A stretch of 64,000 nt of DNA, taken from JAAZBA01 sp964461815. Its GTDB lineage: Bacteria > Bacillota > Clostridia > Oscillospirales > QAMX01. The stretch spans positions 8,208-72,207 of the forward strand of contig CAYWVF010000012.1 of the NCBI GenBank assembly GCA_964461815.1. The letters are read 5' to 3'. The notes beneath the pieces were generated by a model that made no database searches, had not been told where the DNA came from, and saw only the letters and a program-made list of their open reading frames with translations. Shown here piece by piece: positions 18,881-27,330 of the stretch. The translations under genes were made by a program, and so were the position numbers. The stretch's first letter is position 1. Each line of letters opens with the position of its first letter.

Positions 18881-20161
18881 TTACGGACTGACATAGCTCA
18901 ACGGATTTACATAATTGCCATTCTTCAACACACTCAGATGAAGATGATTGCCTGTAGACTGACCTGTTGAACCGACATATCCTATCACCGTATCTGTCGT
19001 TACCTGCTGATTTTCCTTAACTGCGATCGAGGAAAAATGTGCATAAAGCGTCTGATATCCGTTTCCGTGTGAAACGATCACTCTGTTTCCGAACACTTTA
19101 TTATAGCCTACACTGACAACTGTACCGGAGGCTGCCGCATACACCTTTGTTCCCTTCGGTGCCGGAATATCGATTCCGGAATGCTGTGAATAAACGCCCG
19201 TTATCGGATGATCTCTCATAACAAAGTATGACGAAATAGACGAATATCCCGGTATGGGCCATTTCATGCTTCCACCGCTGTAGGAACCGGATGAGCTTGA
19301 TGAGCTTGAAGAATTCGATGCTGCCGCAAGCTTTGCCGCCTCAGCCTTCTTTCTTGCTTCCTCTGCCTTTCTCTTGCGTTCCTCTTCCTCGGCCTTTGCT
19401 ATAGCTGCTACGATCTTGGATATCTCCTTTTCGAATTCAGCTTCCGCTTCCTTTACCGTTGCAATATCTGCCTGTGTATACTCTTCCTGCGCTTCTATCT
19501 CAGCGATGAGCTTTTCAAGCTCCTCAGTCTGAGCAGTAAGCTCCTGTTCAAGAAGCTCATATTCGGATTTGATTTCTTCCTGCTCTGTCTTGTCAAGCTC
19601 CAGACCTGTTTTCAGGTCGCTTATGTATTCTCGCGTATCCGCAAGATTTTTCATCAGCTTCTTATCATGCTCCGCAATAGCCGCAGATGCTTCAAGCTTT
19701 GCATAGACCTCTGTAAGACTTCCGGATGATAATATAAGCTCTAACGTGCTCACACTGTCATTTTCATACATAGCTCGCACTCTTGTTTTAAACGTCTCAT
19801 ACTGAAGCTCTTCATCAGCTATTGCAGCTTCAAGCTCGAGATTCTTCTCATCGATCTGCGTATTGAGCTCTTCGATTATCGCAGATGCTATGTCGATCTG
19901 CTCCAATGTAGCATTGATCTGCATCTCTGTCGTAGTCTTCTGATCTATCAACGATGACTTTTCTTCACCAAGCTGCTTAAGCTCCGCCTCAAGAGATTTT
20001 CTCTCATCCGTTACGGCAGACAGCTCCTTTCTCAGCTCTGCAAGCTTCGTCTTATTACTGGCATTTGCAGCGAACAGATTGGCAACTACTCCTATGAATA
20101 CACTCAGAACCATGAGTATAGCCAATAGACCCGCAACAAATTTTACCGCATGCTTTGACAT
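18881..20161 (-). CDS. EnvC/PcsB-like murein hydrolase activator, M23 domain
   Basis: Secreted peptidoglycan endopeptidase or hydrolase activator. The 426 residues begin with a signal sequence (about 1-33, hydrophobic AGLLAILMVLSVFIGVV), then a long coiled coil (about 37-285, Glu/Lys-rich), a Ser-rich linker (8 consecutive serines around 290-300), and a C-terminal LytM/M23 domain with HSGIDIPAP, SHGNGYQTLYAH and HLHLS metal/active-site motifs. The coiled coil is the part that contacts FtsX in this class, and ftsX lies 33 bp upstream, so FtsEX most likely gates this enzyme at the septum. Confidence 0.92.
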   Translation of the reverse strand: MSKHAVKFVAGLLAILMVLSVFIGVVANLFAANASNKTKLAELRKELSAVTDERKSLEAELKQLGEEKSSLIDQKTTTEMQINATLEQIDIASAIIEELNTQIDEKNLELEAAIADEELQYETFKTRVRAMYENDSVSTLELILSSGSLTEVYAKLEASAAIAEHDKKLMKNLADTREYISDLKTGLELDKTEQEEIKSEYELLEQELTAQTEELEKLIAEIEAQEEYTQADIATVKEAEAEFEKEISKIVAAIAKAEEEERKRKAEEARKKAEAAKLAAASNSSSSSSSSGSYSGGSMKWPIPGYSSISSYFVMRDHPITGVYSQHSGIDIPAPKGTKVYAAASGTVVSVGYNKVFGNRVIVSHGNGYQTLYAHFSSIAVKENQQVTTDTVIGYVGSTGQSTGNHLHLSVLKNGNYVNPLSYVSP

Positions 20162-20194
20162 TAAAAAATGGCGCCTCCCTAAAACACGAACTCC

Positions 20195-21082
20195 TTAGAC
20201 CCTAAGGAATTTTCTGATACTTACAATACTTCCCGTAACACCGATAACGAACGCTGTCACCATGTAGGTTATAAGATATTCAAACATGTACAGCTTGAAA
20301 TCTACGAGCTCTATTATCGGGAGTGTCGATACACTGCTTTGAGACAAATACCAACATATCAGGCATTGCAGTCCATAAGCTACTATTGCTGCGATCTGAC
20401 TGAGCAGTATACTTTCTATCACAAACGGCGTGCGTATAAACGCATCAGTTGCGCCGATCATTTTCATTATTCCTATTTCTTCTCTTCTGTCAAACGTTGC
20501 AAGCTTGATCGTATTTGAAATAAGGAAAATAGATACCATACCAAGCAGCACTACGAATCCTATAGATACTGCCTGTAGTACATTTTTTACATTCAAAAGT
20601 ACGTCTACCGAATCCTTTGACGATCTTACCGATGCTATTCCACGCAGTGATTCTATTGCAGAAAGCGTTTCGTCATAATCGTCTATATCCATTACCCATA
20701 CTCTGAAGCTGTGCCGCAGTGGATTATCATACTCAAGTCCGTCAAGAAGATATGCTTCATCTCCGAACTCCTCTCTCATTTCCTGCAGGCCGCGTTCCTT
20801 ATCGATAAAGTCTACACCGCTGACATTCGCTACATTTCTGATCTTTGTTTCAAGCTCCGCAACAGCTTCATCCGACAATGTCTCGTCAACATATGCTCTG
20901 ATATCACTCAGATCTCCCAACGATACTATTGTCTGATTCAGGCAAAGCACCAGATATGCTACAGAACCTGTAAGTATAAGGCATGTTATTATTACGCTTA
21001 CCGATGCAAAGCTCATAAAGCCATGCGACCATACACCGCTTATACCTTCTTTTAAAAAATACGAAATATTATATCTCTTCAT
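20195..21082 (-). CDS. ftsX: Cell division protein FtsX
   Basis: Membrane partner of FtsE. I take the ATG at 21082, 14 nt inside the ftsE 3' end and preceded by a GGTGG site; a longer frame reaches 21115 without a ribosome site. The resulting 295-residue protein has the FtsX topology: one N-terminal transmembrane helix (SFASVSVIITCLILTGSVAYL), a large extracellular loop (about 50-160, including DIDDYDETLSAIESL), then three helices at the C-terminus with the conserved EEIGIMKMIGATDAFIR. Operates with FtsE to control the downstream M23 hydrolase. Confidence 0.95.
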   Translation of the reverse strand: MKRYNISYFLKEGISGVWSHGFMSFASVSVIITCLILTGSVAYLVLCLNQTIVSLGDLSDIRAYVDETLSDEAVAELETKIRNVANVSGVDFIDKERGLQEMREEFGDEAYLLDGLEYDNPLRHSFRVWVMDIDDYDETLSAIESLRGIASVRSSKDSVDVLLNVKNVLQAVSIGFVVLLGMVSIFLISNTIKLATFDRREEIGIMKMIGATDAFIRTPFVIESILLSQIAAIVAYGLQCLICWYLSQSSVSTLPIIELVDFKLYMFEYLITYMVTAFVIGVTGSIVSIRKFLRV

Positions 21083-21758
21083 ATCTATAGTACCCACCTG
21101 TTCTGTCGCTGACAATTAACCCACCGTCGATAGCCACAACGCGCTTATCAAACTGATCGACAAGCTCCCTCTCATGCGTAACTACGAGCACCGTCGTGCC
21201 CAGCGCATGTATTCTCTCAAGCAGCATCATTATCTCAAGTGATCTGTCCGGGTCAAGATTACCCGTAGGCTCGTCTGCAATAATGATCCTGGGGTTATTT
21301 ACCAGTGCTCTTGCGATGGCTACTCTCTGCTGCTCACCGCCGGACAGCTCGTTCGGCTTTCTTCTCGCCTTGTGTGCTATTCCGACCAGATCCAGCACAT
21401 AGTTTACTCTCTCTTTTATCGCCTTTTGCGATGCGCCTACAATACGCATCGCAAAAGCCACGTTTTCATACACTGTTTTTCTCTCTATAAGTCTGAAATC
21501 CTGGAACACTACACCCAGTGTACGTCTCATATATGGGACTTCGGACTGCTTCATCTTTTTTGTATCATACTCATTTACAACAACCTTGCCGGACGTAGGA
21601 CGAAGCTCTCCTGTGAGCAGCTTTACGATCGTTGATTTGCCTGAGCCGGATGGCCCGACAAGGAATACAAATTCTCCGTCATCGATCTCAAGATCGACTC
21701 CTCGGAGCGCTCTTGTACCGGTACTGTATGCCTGGTACACATCAGTCAGCCGAATCAT
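21069..21758 (-). CDS. ftsE: Cell division ATP-binding protein FtsE
   Basis: ABC ATPase driving FtsX. The 229 residues show Walker A GPSGSGKST (about 35-43), the FtsE-typical RRTLGVVFQDFRLI, signature LSGGEQQRVAIARAL, Walker B IIADEPTGNLDPD and H-loop VTHE. Overlaps ftsX and follows a CdaR/PucR-type regulator gene by 34 bp, so the regulator may be cotranscribed with the division genes. Confidence 0.96.
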   Translation of the reverse strand: MIRLTDVYQAYSTGTRALRGVDLEIDDGEFVFLVGPSGSGKSTIVKLLTGELRPTSGKVVVNEYDTKKMKQSEVPYMRRTLGVVFQDFRLIERKTVYENVAFAMRIVGASQKAIKERVNYVLDLVGIAHKARRKPNELSGGEQQRVAIARALVNNPRIIIADEPTGNLDPDRSLEIMMLLERIHALGTTVLVVTHERELVDQFDKRVVAIDGGLIVSDRTGGYYRYEEI

Positions 21759-21792
21759 TTCTTAGGTCTCTCCTTAAAGTTCAACGCCGTTG

Positions 21793-22881
21793 TCACACCT
21801 TAATGTCACGTGAATTCAAATACTTTCTGACCATCAGTGCAACCTTGAATATAATAGCATGGTCGAACTCACGAAGGTCTAATCCTGTGATCTTCTTGAT
21901 CTTTTCAAGTCTATACACGAGCGTATTTCTGTGTACAAACAGCTTTCTTGAGGTCTCGGATACATTCAAGTTGTTTTCAAAGAACTTCTGTATCGTAAAG
22001 AGTGTCTCCTGATCGAGCGCATTTATTGAGCCCTTACGGAATACCTCAGACAGGAACATTTCACACAGTGTTGTCGGGAGCTGATAAATGAGTCTGCCGA
22101 CGCCAAGATTTTCAAAGCTCATTATGCTCTTCTCTGTCTCAAATACCTGACCTACCTCAATTGCAAGCTTTGCTTCCTTAAATGATGTAACTATATCCTT
22201 CAATGCGGTTGCTACTGTACCGATACCGATAGTTGTCTTTATAAGCAGCTCTGTGTTGAGCGTATCCTCAATATTCTTTGCGATCTTCATAAGATCCTTG
22301 AGGTCAACATTCGGCTTTACTTCCTTAACAAGTACAATATCCGTCTCGCTGATATTTATAACGAAATCACGCTGCTTGTCCGGGAACAGGCTGCTTACGA
22401 TATCGATAGCAGCTGTATCGACTTTATCCGCATGCTTGATAAGGAATACTACTCTCGGCACATCCGCACCGAAGTGAAGCTCCTTGGACTTAATATAGAT
22501 ATCTCCCGGCAGGATGTTGTCAAGAATAATATTCTTTATAAATGTAGCCTTATCATTCTTTTCATCGTAAAGTGTGCGAACACTTGACAGTGCGATAACA
22601 GCCATGCTGCATATCGTTTTTGCAGTCTGGTCGTCGCCCTCTACAAATACCGCATATTCGAATCTTGCGGATTTTGCCGATATCGTCTGATATATATACC
22701 CTCCGTGATTTACAAAATCATTTGTAAATCCCATTTCCACTGCTGCTTCTTCTCTTTCGCTGCCGATGAGGGTAAGCTCCGTACATGCGATGACAGTACC
22801 TGTTGAATCAAGAACACCGATTATCCTATCCGTAACATCCTTCATCTGAAGGATAATTCCCTGAAAAAGCCTTCCTGTCAC
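21793..22881 (-). CDS. PucR/CdaR-family transcriptional regulator
   Basis: 362-residue DNA-binding regulator. The last 60 residues form the PucR-type helix-turn-helix (NLNVSETSRKLFVHRNTLVYRL then LDLREFDHAIIF), and the middle (about 130-290) resembles the GGDEF-like domain found in CdaR/PucR regulators (LLIKTTIGIGTVATALKDI). The N-terminal 120 residues look like a sugar-diacid-recognition-type sensory region (TGRLFQGIILQMKDVTDRIIGVLD). The ligand is unknown. It is the first gene of the unit that continues into ftsE-ftsX, an unusual placement. Confidence 0.88.
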   Translation of the reverse strand: MTGRLFQGIILQMKDVTDRIIGVLDSTGTVIACTELTLIGSEREEAAVEMGFTNDFVNHGGYIYQTISAKSARFEYAVFVEGDDQTAKTICSMAVIALSSVRTLYDEKNDKATFIKNIILDNILPGDIYIKSKELHFGADVPRVVFLIKHADKVDTAAIDIVSSLFPDKQRDFVINISETDIVLVKEVKPNVDLKDLMKIAKNIEDTLNTELLIKTTIGIGTVATALKDIVTSFKEAKLAIEVGQVFETEKSIMSFENLGVGRLIYQLPTTLCEMFLSEVFRKGSINALDQETLFTIQKFFENNLNVSETSRKLFVHRNTLVYRLEKIKKITGLDLREFDHAIIFKVALMVRKYLNSRDIKV

Positions 22882-23157
22882 TAATAATACACCTCTTATC
22901 TAAAAATTTGTAACCCTATTGTATTTTCTCATATACTATATTGTAAACGATTTTTTCCTATTTTTCAATATATTTTTCTGTTTTTAACTATTTTTTTCGT
23001 TTCGGATATCTTTATTGTGTGAAATGTGCTTTTTTTGATTTTTTCAGCTAATTTTTTAGTAGTTTTTGACGTATTTCTGTTTTTTGATCACAATGTTCAC
23101 TTAAATTTTACAAATATTTATCGTACTTTTAGTCATACTAAAAAATCTTTGTAGTCA
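22882..23157. other. AT-rich divergent intergenic region
   Basis: About 276 bp between the CdaR-type gene (minus) and the ThyX-like gene (plus). It is strongly AT-rich with T tracts on the plus strand. Apart from the plus-strand promoter that starts at 23158 I see no ORF, RNA gene or convincing palindrome; the minus-strand promoter of the regulator must lie here but is not obvious. Confidence 0.6.
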
Positions 23158-23186
23158 TTGACATTATAAGTTAGACAAGTTATAAT
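23158..23186 (+). promoter_or_regulatory. Consensus sigma-A promoter, TTGACA-17-TATAAT
   Basis: Perfect -35 (23158-23163) and -10 (23181-23186) hexamers with 17-bp spacing. Expected transcription start near 23193, only about 11 nt before the ATG at 23204, so the GAGGTGA ribosome site lies at the very 5' end of the RNA. Confidence 0.88.
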
Positions 23187-23203
23187 AAACTGAGGTGATC
23201 TTA

Positions 23204-23818
23204 ATGCTTACAACATCCAATTCAAGTGTAATGAATCTCGAAAACGCTCTGCGCGGAATGAGAAATCCGATGAGCAGCTGGAACAAATCAGACAGCCATT
23301 ATGAGGACGGCTTATATGTACTTGGTCCTGAGGATCTCAGGCTTGCAAAGCAGCTCTGTTCGTCCGGACGTGACCACAGAAAATTTATCCGCCAGATAAT
23401 GGTATGTGTTGATATAGAAGCTCCCATTTACTGGTGGAAGGAATTTGATACATACAAGGTCGGCACGGTGGCGAACTCCACTTCGACTATGCACAAGATA
23501 CACAGTCGTCCGTTCGCGCCAGATCAGTTCAGCTTTGATAATCTTACACCAAGATCCGAAAAGTTTTCTCTTGAGCTTATTACTTATCTTGAAGAGCTCA
23601 GGGTCGAATATAATAAGACAAAGGACAAAGCTATATGGCTTGATATCATAAAGCTTCTTCCGTCGAGCTACAATCAGCTCCGAACAGTTACTCTCAACTA
23701 CGAAGTACTAAATAACATTTATCACGCCAGAAAGAACCACAAGCTCGCCGAATGGCATACATTCTGTGATTATATCCGTTCTTTGCCATACTCTTCCGAA
23801 ATGATCACACTGGAGTAA
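23204..23818 (+). CDS. ThyX-fold-like protein lacking the RHR motif
   Basis: 204-residue protein that I align by eye with flavin-dependent thymidylate synthase ThyX. Residues 73-98 (APIYWWKEFDTYKVGTVANS) fall on the ThyX API...RHRxxSxNxxSxR segment, and 150-190 (LLPSSYNQLRTVTLNYEVLN, then ARKNHKLAEW) on the ThyX LP...T...N...L..F...R....AQ.E segment. The catalytic RHR and the serine partner are replaced (TYK, TV), so thymidylate synthesis is doubtful; a related flavin, nucleotide or regulatory role is possible. Related proteins are, as I recall, common as hypotheticals in Firmicutes and phages. ATG at 23204 chosen for its GAGGTGA site; a GTG at 23195 is in frame. Alternative: unrelated fold. 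Confidence 0.7.
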   Translation: MLTTSNSSVMNLENALRGMRNPMSSWNKSDSHYEDGLYVLGPEDLRLAKQLCSSGRDHRKFIRQIMVCVDIEAPIYWWKEFDTYKVGTVANSTSTMHKIHSRPFAPDQFSFDNLTPRSEKFSLELITYLEELRVEYNKTKDKAIWLDIIKLLPSSYNQLRTVTLNYEVLNNIYHARKNHKLAEWHTFCDYIRSLPYSSEMITLE

Positions 23819-23874
23819 TACGAAAATATGTTCTGTGCTTTAAGCTTCAATTCTATATATAAGGAGAAAATATC

Positions 23875-25839
23875 ATGTTTACGATCAACAAGTGTGCTTC
23901 CCACTCTGCTATCGATTTTGCCGGTGAAGAGCTAAAAAAGTATCTTCGCATGATGATGCCCGAATGCGGCGACATAAAGATAAGCTATGCTCCCGATGCA
24001 AAAGATGGATTCAGACTCGGTCTTATGCAGGATTTTGGTTTTGACATATCAGACGCAGAGGATCCGGAGCTTGATGATATTTTATATATTGACTGTGATA
24101 CAAACGGTGGTATTATTGCAGGTGATAATCCTCGTTCCGTGCTACTTGCTGTGTATGAATATCTCAGACAAAACGGTTGCCGCTGGCTCATGCCCGGTGT
24201 TGACGGCGAGTATATCCCCATGAAGGATATCGTTCCAGTAAAGTATCGCTTTAAGCCATCATGCCGCTACAGAGGACAGTGCAATGAGGGTGCTGAATTT
24301 CAAGGTGATATGCTCGAAACTATAGATTTCACACCAAAGGTCGGCATGAATGTATATATGATCGAGTTTAAGATCCCTGTCGGCTACTACAGATTCTACT
24401 ACAATCATTCAAAAAACGAAGAAAATCGTAAACCCGAGCCGGTTTCCAATAGCACTATCCTCCAATGGAAGCGTCAGTGCGAGGCTGAAATAGCAAAACG
24501 AGGTCTTCAATTCCATGATATAGGTCATGGCTTCACTATGGATCCCTTCGGTGTTGACAGCTCCTGGAGAGGCAGTGATAACATCGACTATGATTCTCTG
24601 CTTACCGATGAGCAACGTTCTGTTATTGCCGAGATCAACGGTGAGCGTAAGCTGTTCAACGGCACTCCCAACTGGACAAACTTCTGCATGTCAAACGCTG
24701 CTGCAAGAAAAAAGGTTGCGGAATATATTGCAAACTATGCCGAAAATCATTCTAACATCGATTATCTCCATGTATGGCTCGCTGACGGTACAAACAATCA
24801 TTGCGAATGTGCGGAATGTCAAAAGAAGACCCCGTCCGATTTCTACATGATGCTCATGAATGATATCGATGAAGCTTTGACTGCCAAGGATCTTAATACA
24901 CGCATCGTATTTATTGTCTACGTTGATACAAAATGGGCTCCTCTTGAGGAAACCATCAAGAATCCCGAAAGATTCACCATGCTGTTTGCTCCTATCCACA
25001 GAAGCTACGCTTACTCAATGCCTAAAAAGGATACCGAGTTCAAAACAAGACCATACGTAAGGAATAAAAACATATTCCCGAAGGATCTGGCTGAAAGCTT
25101 CGCCTACTACAACGAATGGAGAAAATCATGGAAAGGTGCTGCCATGTCATATGAGTACCACTTCTGGCGTCATCAATGCTGTGATATTTCAGGTCTTGAA
25201 ACTGCAAAGCGTGTACACGATGATGTTAGGCTCTATAAAGAGCATGATGTAAACGGAGTTATTGAGGATGGCTCTCAGAGATCATTCTTCCCCAACGGCT
25301 TTGCATTCTATACCTATGCACGAACACTTTTTGATACGAGTCTCTCCTATGATGAGCTGTTGGAGGATTATTTCCATACTGCCTATGGTGATGATTGGAA
25401 GCTGTTTGTCGATTATCTCAGAAAGCTCTATAATGCGCTTCCGTTCAACATCTTCTCAAGAGATGAAGCAGAGCATAATGAGCATGTTTATTACTCACCC
25501 GAATGGGCTGAAAAGATCGGCAAAATAAGAGATATAACAGCCGAAGGCCGAAAGCTGATCGATGCCCACTACAACTCGGAGATCCGCCTGCAAACCGTTT
25601 CTGTACGTCTTCTTGAAAAGCATGCTGAGTTCTGTGATCTTGTCAGTGATTTTATGGTTGCAAAGTGTCTCGGAAAAGACAAGCTTGCATTTGAGCTCTA
25701 TGATAAAGCACGCATCGCATTTGGTAAATACGAGGTTGAGATTGAGAAATACTATGACCACTTTCTCTATTTCAATGAGTATGATCGTGCAATGCATGCA
25801 AAAGCATATATTCCTACCGGCATTGGTTTTGATCTTTAA
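23875..25839 (+). CDS. DUF4838-type glycosidase-like protein
   Basis: 654-residue cytosolic protein (no signal peptide). The N-terminal 120 residues resemble the alpha-glucuronidase/hexosaminidase N-domain (INKCASHSAIDFAGEELKKY, GDNPRSVLLAVYEYLRQNGC RWLMPG with gap), followed by a TIM-barrel-like DUF4838 region (HVWLADGTNNHCECAECQKK, RIVFIVYVDTKWAPLEETI, WKGAAMSYEYHFWRHQCCD). The cysteine pair around CECAEC is typical of this family. Substrate is unknown; probably a plant or host glycan fragment. Follows the ThyX-like gene by 56 bp with its own AAGGAG site and is closed by a strong terminator, so it may share that gene's promoter. Confidence 0.8.
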   Translation: MFTINKCASHSAIDFAGEELKKYLRMMMPECGDIKISYAPDAKDGFRLGLMQDFGFDISDAEDPELDDILYIDCDTNGGIIAGDNPRSVLLAVYEYLRQNGCRWLMPGVDGEYIPMKDIVPVKYRFKPSCRYRGQCNEGAEFQGDMLETIDFTPKVGMNVYMIEFKIPVGYYRFYYNHSKNEENRKPEPVSNSTILQWKRQCEAEIAKRGLQFHDIGHGFTMDPFGVDSSWRGSDNIDYDSLLTDEQRSVIAEINGERKLFNGTPNWTNFCMSNAAARKKVAEYIANYAENHSNIDYLHVWLADGTNNHCECAECQKKTPSDFYMMLMNDIDEALTAKDLNTRIVFIVYVDTKWAPLEETIKNPERFTMLFAPIHRSYAYSMPKKDTEFKTRPYVRNKNIFPKDLAESFAYYNEWRKSWKGAAMSYEYHFWRHQCCDISGLETAKRVHDDVRLYKEHDVNGVIEDGSQRSFFPNGFAFYTYARTLFDTSLSYDELLEDYFHTAYGDDWKLFVDYLRKLYNALPFNIFSRDEAEHNEHVYYSPEWAEKIGKIRDITAEGRKLIDAHYNSEIRLQTVSVRLLEKHAEFCDLVSDFMVAKCLGKDKLAFELYDKARIAFGKYEVEIEKYYDHFLYFNEYDRAMHAKAYIPTGIGFDL

Positions 25840-25849
25840 TATTAAAGCA

Positions 25850-25891
25850 GGTAAGCTATCGGTATCTTATCACCGATAGCTTACCTTTTTT
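25850..25891 (+). terminator. Strong rho-independent terminator after the DUF4838 gene
   Basis: Perfect 14-bp stem (GGTAAGCTATCGGT / ACCGATAGCTTACC), 8-nt loop and an immediate run of six T. Confidence 0.93.
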
Positions 25892-26034
25892 ATTCAACGT
25901 TAGAATCACATCGGTTCACTTTGGAACGTTTCTAACAGCGTTGACTTTCTCTTTATTATAGAATCGATCCTCAACCGCTCCGAAATATTCAAATACCGGC
26001 TATTTTACCATAGTGATCCACGAGTTTAAGCAGT

Positions 26035-26071
26035 AAAAAAGCCATTCCGAATAAAGTTCGGAATGGCTTTT
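26035..26071 (-). terminator. Terminator of the msmK-type gene
   Basis: 15-bp perfect stem (AAAAGCCATTCCGAA / TTCGGAATGGCTTTT) with a 5-nt loop; T-run on the minus strand just beyond (six A on the plus strand). It is T-flanked on both strands and may work in both directions. Confidence 0.9.
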
Positions 26072-26090
26072 ATTAAACATTTTAAAGCAA

Positions 26091-27203
26091 TCAGTTTGTG
26101 ATCGTCTTCTCTGTGTCCTTATCGAACAGGTGAATTCTAGCTGCATCAACAGCGATCTTGATCTTGTCGCCGCCACGAGCTGTGCTACGCGGGGAAACAC
26201 GAGCTGTGAAGTTGCTGCCCTGGAATATAAGATACAGATATGTCTCAGAACCCATCATTTCAACAACGTCAACGTCAGCTTCGATTATAGAATCCTTAAA
26301 CTGAGCAAGATACATATCCTCGTCATGGAGGCACTCAGGACGGATACCCATGATAACTTCCTTGCCTGCATAAGCAAGAACTTCAGGCTTTCTACCCTTC
26401 TCATCCGGCAGCTTGATCTTAGCTTCGCCGAGCTGGAGGTATGTTGAACCGTTCTCATCAAGAACTGTAGCATTAACTATGTTCATCTGCGGAGAACCAA
26501 TAAATGTAGCAACGAAGAGGTTGCACGGATTTTCGTAAAGTACCTGAGGAGCATCAACCTGCTGGATGAAGCCGTCCTTCATAACTACGATACGGCTACC
26601 CATTGTCATAGCCTCGATCTGGTCATGTGTAACGTAGATAAATGTTGTAGCGAGTTTCTGATGGAGCTTTGTGAGCTCTGTTCTCATCTGAGCACGGAGC
26701 TTAGCATCAAGGTTTGAAAGAGGCTCATCGAGAAGGAATACCTTCGGGCTACGAACGATAGCACGACCGAGAGCAACACGCTGACGCTGACCACCGGAAA
26801 GAGCCTTCGGCTTACGATCAAGAAGATGGGAGATGTCGAGGATCTTAGCAGCTTCGTCAACTCTCTTCTTAATTTCTGCCTTCGGTGTCTTGCGGAGCTT
26901 AAGACCGAATGCCATGTTTTCATATACTGTCATATGCGGATAAAGAGCATAGTTCTGGAAAACCATTGCGATATCTCTATCCTTAGGAGCTACGTCATTA
27001 ACGAGCTTGTTATCTATGTAGAGCTCACCTTCAGAAATCTCTTCAAGACCTGCAACCATACGAAGTGTTGTGGACTTACCGCATCCGGAAGGACCTACGA
27101 GAATAATAAATTCCTTATCTTCGATATCGAGATTGAAATCGGAAACAGCTGTAACGCCGCCAGCATATCTCTTGTAAATGCCTTTTAATGTTACGCTAGA
27201 CAT
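26091..27203 (-). CDS. Sugar ABC transporter ATP-binding protein (MsmK/UgpC type), orphan
   Basis: 370-residue ATPase of carbohydrate importers: Walker A GPSGCGKST (37-45), signature LSGGQRQRVALGRA, Walker B VFLLDEPLSNLD, H-loop VTHDQIEAMTMGS and a C-terminal TOBE/MOP regulatory domain (about 240-370). No permease or binding-protein gene is adjacent: it is monocistronic between two terminators/promoters. That layout is the hallmark of shared MsmX/MsmK ATPases that energise several sugar importers in Firmicutes. A second, operon-borne copy lies at 62.4-63.5 kb. Confidence 0.93.
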   Translation of the reverse strand: MSSVTLKGIYKRYAGGVTAVSDFNLDIEDKEFIILVGPSGCGKSTTLRMVAGLEEISEGELYIDNKLVNDVAPKDRDIAMVFQNYALYPHMTVYENMAFGLKLRKTPKAEIKKRVDEAAKILDISHLLDRKPKALSGGQRQRVALGRAIVRSPKVFLLDEPLSNLDAKLRAQMRTELTKLHQKLATTFIYVTHDQIEAMTMGSRIVVMKDGFIQQVDAPQVLYENPCNLFVATFIGSPQMNIVNATVLDENGSTYLQLGEAKIKLPDEKGRKPEVLAYAGKEVIMGIRPECLHDEDMYLAQFKDSIIEADVDVVEMMGSETYLYLIFQGSNFTARVSPRSTARGGDKIKIAVDAARIHLFDKDTEKTITN

Positions 27204-27263
27204 ACTTTAATTTACCTCCAACTTTATTTCTTGTGTTCTTATTATAACAGATTTCAAACAAAT

Positions 27264-27293
27264 AGTATAGTGGTTTATTTAACAAAGTCTCAA
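27264..27293 (-). promoter_or_regulatory. Candidate promoter of the msmK-type gene
   Basis: Minus-strand TTGAGA (27293-27288), 18-bp spacer, TATACT (27269-27264), about 60 nt before the start codon. Confidence 0.5.
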
Positions 27294-27330
27294 CTTTTTG
27301 TTTGTACAAACTGTCTAACTATGCAAAATA

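Noticed and set aside
20195..21115. Longer ftsX start at 21115
   Set aside because: No ribosome site there, a larger overlap with ftsE, and GGTGG at good spacing before the ATG at 21082.
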